Translations under genes and position numbers: made by a program
Shown here: in pieces, positions 1-5,208 of the stretch
How the letters are laid out: each line of letters starts with the position of its first letter
How positions within the stretch are numbered: position 1 is the first letter of the stretch
Assembly: GCA_029937205.1 (NCBI GenBank)
Contig: JAPYQV010000246.1
Span: forward strand, 1 to 5,208
Source: Alphaproteobacteria bacterium
Lineage (GTDB): Bacteria; Pseudomonadota; Alphaproteobacteria; UBA828
Reading direction: 5' to 3'
Length of the DNA: 5,208 nucleotides
Notes under the pieces: generated by a model
What the model was told of the DNA's origin: nothing
The model's input: the letters and a program-made list of their open reading frames with translations, nothing else
Databases searched by the model: none

Positions 1-1343
1 GCATTGTTATTCGCCTCGAAGTCAACCATGGCATCGCGCAAGGGCTGCTCGATTTCGTTGCCGGCAGCCTCGCCGTAAACAGCAGAGACATTGTCAAGAT
101 TGACGGCCTATTAGGCATGGCCGATACCGCCATGCTAATTGAATGCGGCCGCACAGATCTTTTGTTCACGCCCTATCACGCGCGTTTTCCCGAGCGCGTG
201 CGGGAACATGGCGGCGATAGTTTTGCCGCGATCCGCGCCAAGGACTTATTGGTGCACCATCCCTATGAGAGCTTCGACATGGTGGTGCAGTTCCTCACGC
301 AGGCGGCGCGGGACAGCGATGTGGTGGCGATCAAGCAAACCCTCTATCGCACCAGTGATGACTCGCCCATCGTCAAGGCCTTGATCGAGGCGGCGGAGGC
401 GGGAAAATCAGTCACCGCCCTGGTGGAGCTCAATGCTCGTTTTGACGAGGAAGCGAATATCAAGTGGGCGCGCGACTTGGAACGTGCCGGCGCTCAAGTC
501 GTCTATGGCTTCTTCGATAAGAAAACCCATGCCAAGGCGTCCCTCGTGGTGCGGCGTGAAGCCGACGGCATCCGCAGTTACGTGCATTTCGGCACTGGCA
601 ATTACCACCCGATCACAGCGAAAATTTATGCCGATCTTTCGTTCTTCACTTGCGACCCGGTGCTCTGCCATGATGCCGCCTATCTCTTTAATTATCTCAC
701 TGGCGGCGCGCGGCCCGATCAGTTTGATAGCATTGCCGTGGCGCCGATCGATCTTCGCGACGAGATCCTGTCGCTGATCGAAGATGAAATCGCCCATTCC
801 CGGGCCGAGCGCCCGGCGGCAATCTGGGCCAAGCTTAATTCCCTGGTCGACGGTGAAGTGATCAACGCACTCTACCGGGCGTCACAGGCCGGCGTTGCCA
901 TCGATCTGGTGGTGCGAGGTGTCTGTTGTCTGCGCCCCGGCGTGCCGGGTCTATCGGAGAATATCCGGGTGAAATCCATCGTCGGGCGCTTTCTGGAGCA
1001 TGCCCGCGTGACCTGTTTTGGCGCCGGCCACGGCTTACCATCCAAACAAGCCAAAGTTTATATTTCCTCGGCCGATTGGATGCCGAGAAACTTTGATTGG
1101 CGGGTGGAGATCCTGGTGCCGATCCGCAACGAACGGGTTCATGCCAAACTAATGGACCGCATCATGGCGTTTAATTTAAAGGATACCGAGCAAAGTTGGG
1201 AACTGGGTGCTGACGGGGACTATACCCGCATACGCCGCGGCGATGGGGAAGGCTTCAATGTTCATGAAGCCCTCATGGTGTCGCCCAAACTCTTCAAGGA
1301 CGGCGCGGCGCGGCGCGTCAAACTGACGACCGTCAGTTCTTGA
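1..1343 (+). CDS. ppk: Polyphosphate kinase 1, C-terminal part (5' end outside window)
   Basis: Ppk1 reversibly transfers the gamma phosphate of ATP onto a growing polyphosphate chain through a phosphohistidine intermediate. The frame is open from base 3 with no stop before the left edge, so the gene begins upstream; the ATG at 117 is internal. About 446 residues are visible, where the family is usually about 690-730, so the N-terminal domain and most of the head domain are missing. Numbering from the Met at 117: KQTLYRTS (73-80) and ARFDEE (107-112) carry the conserved arginines that help bind phosphate/metal; KKTHAK (135-140) holds His138, equivalent to the autophosphorylated His435 of E. 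coli Ppk; GTGNYHP (159-165) follows; RFLEHARV (291-298) holds His295, equivalent to E. coli His592; SSADWMPRN (317-325) is the second phospholipase-D-like C2 signature. RNFDWRVE has Trp where many homologues have Arg or Tyr. The C-terminal LTTVSS and the TGA stop are encoded by the first copies of a 17-bp tandem repeat. No ppx follows; the next gene converges from the other strand. The family call is very secure. Confidence 0.97.
   Translation, partial: IVIRLEVNHGIAQGLLDFVAGSLAVNSRDIVKIDGLLGMADTAMLIECGRTDLLFTPYHARFPERVREHGGDSFAAIRAKDLLVHHPYESFDMVVQFLTQAARDSDVVAIKQTLYRTSDDSPIVKALIEAAEAGKSVTALVELNARFDEEANIKWARDLERAGAQVVYGFFDKKTHAKASLVVRREADGIRSYVHFGTGNYHPITAKIYADLSFFTCDPVLCHDAAYLFNYLTGGARPDQFDSIAVAPIDLRDEILSLIEDEIAHSRAERPAAIWAKLNSLVDGEVINALYRASQAGVAIDLVVRGVCCLRPGVPGLSENIRVKSIVGRFLEHARVTCFGAGHGLPSKQAKVYISSADWMPRNFDWRVEILVPIRNERVHAKLMDRIMAFNLKDTEQSWELGADGDYTRIRRGDGEGFNVHEALMVSPKLFKDGAARRVKLTTVSS
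1321..1343. terminator. Possible weak hairpin terminator at the end of ppk
   Basis: Bases 1321-1338 fold as AACTGAC-GACC-GTCAGTT (7-bp stem, 4-base loop) and are followed only by CTTGA, so the U-tract of a classical intrinsic terminator is missing. Related hairpins recur every 17 bases to 1408 and can be read from either strand, which would suit two converging genes. The stem is short and not GC-rich, so this is a tentative call based mainly on position. Rho-dependent termination or simple transcript collision are alternatives. Confidence 0.25.
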
Positions 1344-1408
1344 CGACCGTCAGTTCTTGACGACCGTCAGTTCTTGACGACTGTCAGTTCCTGACGACTG
1401 TCAGTTCG
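1324..1408. repeat. Five tandem 17-bp units, each with a dyad, at the ppk/rnd convergent junction
   Basis: Units lie at 1324-1340, 1341-1357, 1358-1374, 1375-1391 and 1392-1408. The first three are identical (TGACGACCGTCAGTTCT). Units 4 and 5 share a C-to-T change at position 8 and differ only in the last base (C and G). Each contains TGACG-AC-CGTCA, a 12-bp near-palindrome. With its flanks, copy 1 is a perfect 8+8 inverted repeat (1321-1338, AACTGACG-AC-CGTCAGTT), which as RNA could form a 7-bp stem with a 4-base loop. In copies 4 and 5 the inner pair becomes G-U in RNA. The array overlaps the last codons and stop of ppk, fills the 57-base gap, and includes the stop of rnd. The identity of copies 1-3 suggests recent expansion by slippage. 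Its function is unknown; possible roles are a weak bidirectional terminator or a multi-site protein target. Confidence 0.97.
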
Positions 1409-2660
1409 TAGCAGATTCTTCCGCTGCAGCTTGCTTGTTGCGCCCGGCGCGTCTGCGCGACCGCTTGGTGCGGCGCGGTGGGGCGGCGAGTTTTGCCGCT
1501 TCCGCATCCTGCGGAATGATGCATATCTGGTCATTCAGTACCGTTAGCGCGACGCGGCCCTCGGTCAACGCCAACGCGAGATCGCCGAACAACTCGCGCC
1601 GCCAGCCGCTGAGCAAAGGTGAATTTTCGTCTCCGGCGGCAAAGCGCTCCAACTCGCTGACCGTGGCGACCAATTTTTGCGCGACGCCGGTCTGCTCGCA
1701 ACGCAACTTCAGCATCACTTTCAGCAAATCCATGAGCGGCGCCAGCCCGACCGGCTTTTCCATCCGCTCGGGTAGCGTGGGGTAGCAGTTGCGATCGAGC
1801 GTAAGGGCATGCGCCACGGCTTTCAGGATCGCTGTCCCCATCGATCCCTCGGCAAGTTTCTGGCTGATGGCGCGGACCCGTGCCAACTCGTCGACACTGC
1901 TCGGCGCATGCGCGGCGATCTCCGTCAGCGCCTCCTCGCGCACAATGCGGTTGCGCGGAATGTCGCGGCGCTGTGCTTCCTTTTCGCGCCAGGCGCAAAC
2001 TTCGCGCAGGATCGCCAGATAGCGGGGTTTGCCGTTGCGCACCTTGATTCGCCGCCACGCTTCTTCGGGTGGATTTTCGTAGGTCGCCGGGCTGGTAAGG
2101 ATTTTCATTTCCGCGTCGATCCAGGCGCGCCGGCCGTTATTCTCCAATTGCGCGCAAAGCTTGTCGTAGATCGGCCGGAGATGGCTGACATCCGCCACGG
2201 CATAGAGGATTTGGCGGTCCGTGAGCGGCCGGCGTGCCCAATCGGTAAAGCGCAACGTCTTGTCAATCTGGGCATTTGCCAGACGGGCGGCGAGTTTTTC
2301 ATAGCCGACCGAATCGCCGAATCCGCAGACCATGGCCGCGAGTTGGGTGTCGAACAGCGGCGCGGGCACATGGCCGGTCAAATGATGGAAAAGCTCGACA
2401 TCCTGGCGCGCCGCATGGAAGACTTTTAGGACGTTCGGATTGATCAGCAGATCGTATAACGGCTGCAGATCAATCCCCTTGGCCAGAGGGTCGATCACCA
2501 CCGATTCGTCGGGGCCGCCGACCTGGATCAGGCAGAGGATCGGCCAATAGGTCTTCTCGCGCATGAATTCCGTGTCGACCGTGACGTATTCCGCGTCCTG
2601 CCAGCCGCTGCAATATTCGGCCAGCAGGGCGCTTTCGGTAATGACCGTAACGCCGGTCAC
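1401..2660 (-). CDS. rnd: Ribonuclease D
   Basis: RNase D is a cytoplasmic 3'-5' exoribonuclease of the DEDDy family that trims tRNA precursors and other small stable RNAs. The 419-residue product has all catalytic residues: Exo I VDTEF with Asp29 and Glu31, Exo II FHAARQDVELF with Asp87, and Exo III YAVAD with Tyr153 and Asp157, matching D28, E30, D85, Y151 and D155 of E. coli. An HRDC nucleic-acid-binding domain spans about residues 208-290, followed by a second helical C-terminal region to about 385. The start is GTG (2660-2658), with GGGAG seven bases upstream inside the preceding gene; that gene's TGA overlaps it as GTGA, so translational coupling is likely. The protein is longer than the 375-residue E. 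coli enzyme because of an Arg/Lys-rich tail (about 394-410: PPRRTKRSRRRAGRNKQ) and an Ala/Glu-rich end, perhaps an extra RNA contact. Its final Asn codon and TGA lie in the 17-bp repeat array, and it converges on ppk. Confidence 0.96.
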   Translation of the reverse strand: MTGVTVITESALLAEYCSGWQDAEYVTVDTEFMREKTYWPILCLIQVGGPDESVVIDPLAKGIDLQPLYDLLINPNVLKVFHAARQDVELFHHLTGHVPAPLFDTQLAAMVCGFGDSVGYEKLAARLANAQIDKTLRFTDWARRPLTDRQILYAVADVSHLRPIYDKLCAQLENNGRRAWIDAEMKILTSPATYENPPEEAWRRIKVRNGKPRYLAILREVCAWREKEAQRRDIPRNRIVREEALTEIAAHAPSSVDELARVRAISQKLAEGSMGTAILKAVAHALTLDRNCYPTLPERMEKPVGLAPLMDLLKVMLKLRCEQTGVAQKLVATVSELERFAAGDENSPLLSGWRRELFGDLALALTEGRVALTVLNDQICIIPQDAEAAKLAAPPRRTKRSRRRAGRNKQAAAEESATN

Positions 2661-3220
2661 CGCGAAGCTCCCGCATGCACCAGCAGATCAGCAACAGTGT
2701 CGTGGCCGCGCAGGTTCGCCGCAATCAGGGGCGTCTTCCAATTTTTCATGAGACTTTCGGCGTTCGGGTCGGCGCCGTTCTCGAGTAAATAGCGGACCGT
2801 TTCCAGGCGGCCGTAGCGCGCCGCCACGATCAGGGCGGTGCGACCATATTGATCCGCACCGTTCACATCCGCGCCGCGCGTGACGAGTAGTTTCACCGTT
2901 GCCGTTCCTTCATATTTTTTGGCCGCCATCATCAGGGGGCGGCCGCTGTTTTTGCCGCCTTTGGCGAGATATTCGATATCGGCCCCTGCATCGAGTAGGA
3001 TTTCAATTGTTTCATTCTGCAACATCAAGGCGGCCCAGTTGAGCGCTGGCCAGCCGGCCCAATCGCCTGCCTGGACATCCACACCTGCCGTCAAAAGTGT
3101 GCGAATGACTTTGGTGTCGCCGGTTTTTGCCGCTTCCAGAAAATCATCGACACGCTCTTCGGCAAAGGCCGGGAGAGTGAAAAATATCAAAAGAAAGCTG
3201 AATGTGATCTGTCGTGGCAT
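2657..3220 (-). CDS. Exported ankyrin-repeat protein
   Basis: A small protein of 187 residues from the chosen ATG. Residues 1-20 form a typical Sec signal peptide: a short basic start (MPRQ), a hydrophobic core (ITFSFLLIFFTLP) and AFA before EE, so cleavage after residue 20 and a periplasmic location are predicted. The remainder is ankyrin repeats, roughly four full plus a degenerate one. Recognisable cores are LEAAKTGDTKVIRTLLTAG, ETIEILLDAGADI, PLMMAAKKYEGTATVKLL then GADVNGAD, GRTALIVAARYGRLETVRYL then GADPN, and TPLIAANLRGHDTVADLL. Ankyrin repeats bind other proteins; no catalytic domain is present and the partner cannot be read from the sequence. ATG at 3220 is preferred because GGGTGA lies five bases before it. 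A GTG three codons upstream (3229) is in frame but lacks a good ribosome site. Its stop overlaps the rnd start by four bases, so it is the first gene of a two-gene operon read away from aspS. Similar exported ankyrin proteins are common in proteobacteria. Confidence 0.9.
   Translation of the reverse strand: MPRQITFSFLLIFFTLPAFAEERVDDFLEAAKTGDTKVIRTLLTAGVDVQAGDWAGWPALNWAALMLQNETIEILLDAGADIEYLAKGGKNSGRPLMMAAKKYEGTATVKLLVTRGADVNGADQYGRTALIVAARYGRLETVRYLLENGADPNAESLMKNWKTPLIAANLRGHDTVADLLVHAGASR
2668..2672 (-). promoter_or_regulatory. Ribosome binding site of rnd
   Basis: On the minus strand GGGAG lies seven bases before GTG at 2660. It sits inside the last codons of the upstream ankyrin gene and supports the GTG start. 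The GTGA overlap means ribosomes ending the ankyrin gene could re-initiate here. Confidence 0.7.
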
Positions 3221-3225
3221 AAGGT

Positions 3226-3231
3226 TCACCC
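3226..3231 (-). promoter_or_regulatory. Ribosome binding site deciding the ankyrin gene start
   Basis: Minus-strand GGGTGA is followed by ACCTT and ATG at 3220. The alternative GTG at 3229-3227 lies inside this site and has only TGTAAACACGG upstream, so the ATG is favoured. Confidence 0.55.
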
Positions 3232-3239
3232 GTGTTTAC

Positions 3240-3245
3240 AAGATA
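3240..3245 (-). promoter_or_regulatory. Candidate extended -10 element for the ankyrin-rnd operon
   Basis: The minus strand reads TGC-TATCTT, a four-of-six match to TATAAT with an upstream TGn. It lies about 20 bases before the preferred ATG, leaving a short leader containing the ribosome site. No good -35 hexamer stands 16-18 bases upstream, so the call is tentative. Confidence 0.33.
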
Positions 3246-3276
3246 GCAGGCGATTCGGCCAGTGCCTTACGCCTGC
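3246..3276. repeat. 7-bp inverted repeat between divergent genes
   Basis: GCAGGCG (3246-3252) and CGCCTGC (3270-3276) are exact reverse complements separated by 17 bases. They lie between the candidate promoters of the ankyrin-rnd operon and of aspS. A dimeric regulator could bind such a site, but arms of this length also arise by chance in GC-rich DNA. Confidence 0.3.
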
Positions 3277-3282
3277 CAAGCC

Positions 3283-3311
3283 TTGACAAATGGCCCTGAT
3301 CCATGTGCTTT
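3283..3311 (+). promoter_or_regulatory. Candidate aspS promoter
   Basis: A perfect -35 hexamer TTGACA occurs at 3283-3288. Seventeen bases later the -10 position (3306-3311) reads TGCTTT, a poor match to TATAAT. Strong -35 with loose -10 is common in alphaproteobacteria, and the position, about 50 bases before the aspS ATG, is sensible. TAGACT at 3324-3329 is another possible -10, but has no -35 at proper spacing. Confidence 0.4.
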
Positions 3312-3344
3312 CTCGCTCCCCGCTAGACTGGGTGCGGGTAAATC

Positions 3345-3349
3345 AGGAG
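3345..3349 (+). promoter_or_regulatory. Ribosome binding site deciding the aspS start
   Basis: AGGAG is followed by nine bases and ATG at 3359. This supports 3359 over the in-frame ATG at 3290, which would add 23 residues not resembling the AspRS N-terminus and would overlap the TTGACA element. Confidence 0.8.
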
Positions 3350-3358
3350 CCGTCACAG

Positions 3359-5188
3359 ATGCATCGTTACAGAAGCCACACTTGCGCCGAATTGCGCGCC
3401 GAGAATGTTGGAGAAGAAGCGCGATTATCCGGCTGGGTGCACCGCGTCCGGGACCACGGCCATCTCGTTTTCGTTGATCTCCGGGATCATTACGGGATCA
3501 CGCAATGTGTGGTCGAGGCCGATCATAAAATGTTCGAGGCGGCGCGGGTGCTGAAATCGGAAACCGTGCTTACGGTGACCGGCGCGATCGTTCGGCGTGA
3601 CGACGAAACGGTGAATACCCGCCTGCCGACGGGCGACGTGGAACTGCATATTCGCGAAGTCGAAATTCAGAACCCGGCTGAAACATTGCCGCTTCCGGTG
3701 CACGGCGATCATGAATATGGCGAGGAATCGCGCCTGCGCTATCGTTTTCTCGATCTTCGCCGCGAGCGCATGCACCGCAATATTCTGCTGCGCAGCGAGA
3801 TCATCGCCAGCATTCGCCGACGTATGATCGAGCAGGGCTTTACCGAGTTTCAAACGCCGATCCTGACCGCAAGCTCGCCCGAAGGCGCGCGCGATTTCCT
3901 CGTGCCGAGCCGCATGCATCCGGGCCAGTTCTACGCGCTTCCCCAGGCGCCGCAGCAATTCAAGCAGCTCGTCATGTGCTCGGGCTTTGACCGCTATTTC
4001 CAGATCGCGCCGTGTTTTCGCGATGAGGATGCGCGCGCCGACCGCTCGCCGGGCGAGTTTTATCAGCTCGACGTGGAAATGGCGTTCGTCGAGCAGGACG
4101 ATGTGTTCGCTGCGGTGGAGCCGGTCATGCATGGCATATTTGACGAATTTACCGAGCGCGAAATCACGCCGATGCCGTTTCCACGCCTGGCCTATTCCGA
4201 TGTGATGTTGCGTTACGGCACCGACAAGCCCGATCTTCGCATTGCCACGGAAATTGTCGATGTCACCGAATTTTTTGCCTTGGATGAAGTGGAATTCAAA
4301 GCCTTCAAAGGGGTAATCAAGAAGGGCGGCGTGGTGCGTGGCATTCCGGCGCGGGACGTGGCCGACAAGCCGCGCAACTTCTTCGATAAGATGATCGGAT
4401 TTACCCAGGACCTGGGCGCGCCCGGCCTCGGCTATATAATTTTCGAAGGTGGCGGCGGCAAGGGCCCGATCGCCAAATTCATTCCCGATGATGTTATCGC
4501 GCGCCTGAAAGAGGTCTCGGGTCTTGGCGATGGCGATGCCCTGTTCCTCAGTTGCGACAAGGAGGAATTGGCGGCGCGCTATGCCGGTGCGGTGCGGGTC
4601 GAACTGGCGCAGCAACTCGGTTTGATCGAGGAGGGGACGTTCCGCTTTTGCTGGATTGTCGATTACCCCATGTACGAGAAGGACGAAGAGAGCCAGGCCA
4701 TCGGCTTCAGCCACAATCCCTTTTCCATGCCGCAAGGCGGGCTCGAGGCGCTCGAAACGAAAGATCCGCTCGATATTCTCGCTTGGCAATATGACATCGT
4801 CTGCAACGGCGTCGAACTCTCAAGCGGCGCCATCCGGAACCACCGTCTCGATGTGATGATCAAGGCGTTCGAAATCGCCGGCTATGACAAGGCCGAGGTC
4901 GAGAGCCGCTTTGGCGCTCTCTATCAGGCCTTTCAATACGGCGCGCCGCCCCATGGCGGCATTGCGCCCGGTATCGACCGCATTGTCATGCTGCTGGCCG
5001 ATGAACCCAATATTCGCGAGATCATCATGTTCCCGTTCAATCAAACGGCGCAGGATCTCATGATGGGCGCCCCGGCCCCGGCGGCAGCAAAGCATTTGAA
5101 GGAATTGAGCCTCAAACTCGACTTACCGAAAAAGAAAGCGGTGGCGTGCGACGGCGAAAAAGCGCCTGACTCCGACTCTCAATCATAG
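3359..5188 (+). CDS. aspS: Aspartyl-tRNA synthetase, probably non-discriminating (Asp/Asn)
   Basis: A class IIb synthetase that activates aspartate with ATP and charges tRNA-Asp in the cytoplasm. The 609-residue protein is complete and close to the usual bacterial length (about 590). An OB-fold anticodon-binding domain covers about 1-105 ([17 protein letters not shown]). The catalytic core begins near 140: motif 1 ends in the proline of FQTPIL (164-169); then [14 protein letters not shown] (172-185) and the aspartate-pocket stretch [12 protein letters not shown] (193-204); motif 2 is [20 protein letters not shown] (219-238); motif 3 is [13 protein letters not shown] (534-546) with the ATP-binding Arg541. 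The bacterial insertion (GAD) domain lies around 290-425. His33 in RDHG occupies the position that is His in the non-discriminating Pseudomonas aeruginosa enzyme and Leu in E. coli, so it may also make Asp-tRNA-Asn for GatCAB; that part is inference. The end (590-609) is a Lys- then Asp/Ser-rich tail. It is divergent from the ankyrin-rnd operon. Confidence 0.97.
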   Translation: MHRYRSHTCAELRAENVGEEARLSGWVHRVRDHGHLVFVDLRDHYGITQCVVEADHKMFEAARVLKSETVLTVTGAIVRRDDETVNTRLPTGDVELHIREVEIQNPAETLPLPVHGDHEYGEESRLRYRFLDLRRERMHRNILLRSEIIASIRRRMIEQGFTEFQTPILTASSPEGARDFLVPSRMHPGQFYALPQAPQQFKQLVMCSGFDRYFQIAPCFRDEDARADRSPGEFYQLDVEMAFVEQDDVFAAVEPVMHGIFDEFTEREITPMPFPRLAYSDVMLRYGTDKPDLRIATEIVDVTEFFALDEVEFKAFKGVIKKGGVVRGIPARDVADKPRNFFDKMIGFTQDLGAPGLGYIIFEGGGGKGPIAKFIPDDVIARLKEVSGLGDGDALFLSCDKEELAARYAGAVRVELAQQLGLIEEGTFRFCWIVDYPMYEKDEESQAIGFSHNPFSMPQGGLEALETKDPLDILAWQYDIVCNGVELSSGAIRNHRLDVMIKAFEIAGYDKAEVESRFGALYQAFQYGAPPHGGIAPGIDRIVMLLADEPNIREIIMFPFNQTAQDLMMGAPAPAAAKHLKELSLKLDLPKKKAVACDGEKAPDSDSQS

Positions 5189-5208
5189 CGAAATTCCAGA
5201 ATGCGCCC

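Noticed and set aside
117..119. ATG as the start of a complete short ppk
   Set aside because: The frame continues upstream to the window edge with typical Ppk residues ([14 protein letters not shown]), so this Met is internal.
408..797. 129-residue minus-strand frame inside ppk
   Set aside because: Antisense to the conserved catalytic part of Ppk1; no independent support.
1340..1379. Repeated TTGACG hexamers (1340, 1357, 1374) as promoter -35 elements
   Set aside because: They recur simply because of the 17-bp repeat, no -10 hexamer follows at suitable spacing, and the downstream gene is on the opposite strand.
1324..1408. CRISPR array
   Set aside because: The units are only 17 bp and contiguous with no unique spacers.
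1809..2429. 206-residue plus-strand frame inside rnd
   Set aside because: It is antisense to well-conserved RNase D catalytic sequence and shows no domain or ribosome site; treated as a shadow.
3290..3292. ATG as the aspS start
   Set aside because: It lacks a ribosome site, overlaps the TTGACA element, and the added 23 residues do not look like AspRS; ATG at 3359 has AGGAG and gives the usual N-terminus.
3425..4789. 454-residue open frame on the minus strand opposite aspS
   Set aside because: It lies wholly antisense to a canonical AspRS, has no recognisable domain and a His/Arg/Ala-rich composition typical of antisense shadows in GC-rich genes.

Overview
The window looks like ordinary chromosome of an alphaproteobacterium, most likely related to Rhodospirillales or Rhizobiales. 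The evidence is moderately high GC, GTG starts, an aspartyl-tRNA synthetase with alphaproteobacterial features (a motif-2 loop reading [10 protein letters not shown] and a histidine at the tRNA-Asn tolerance position), and the association of ppk, rnd and aspS that I recall from that class. The taxonomic call is inference from protein character, not a database result.

Layout: (1) 1-1343, plus strand, the 3' part of ppk1 (polyphosphate kinase), cut by the left edge of the window. (2) 1324-1408, five tandem copies of a 17-bp unit with an internal dyad, filling the whole gap between two converging genes and supplying the stop codons of both. (3) 1401-2660, minus strand, rnd (RNase D), with GTG start and a basic C-terminal tail. 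(4) 2657-3220, minus strand, a small exported ankyrin-repeat protein whose stop overlaps the rnd start (GTGA), so the two form a translationally coupled pair. (5) 3221-3358, a divergent intergenic region with candidate promoters on each strand and a 7-bp inverted repeat. (6) 3359-5188, plus strand, complete aspS, followed by 20 bases in which nothing can be called.

The three recognised genes are housekeeping: polyphosphate synthesis, 3' processing of tRNA and other stable RNA, and charging of tRNA-Asp (probably also tRNA-Asn). No mobile element, CRISPR array, RNA gene or defence system is visible, and I see no convincing new system. What merits a second look is the palindromic 17-bp array at the ppk/rnd junction, the coupling of a periplasmic ankyrin protein to a cytoplasmic RNase, and the lack of a ppx gene directly after ppk.
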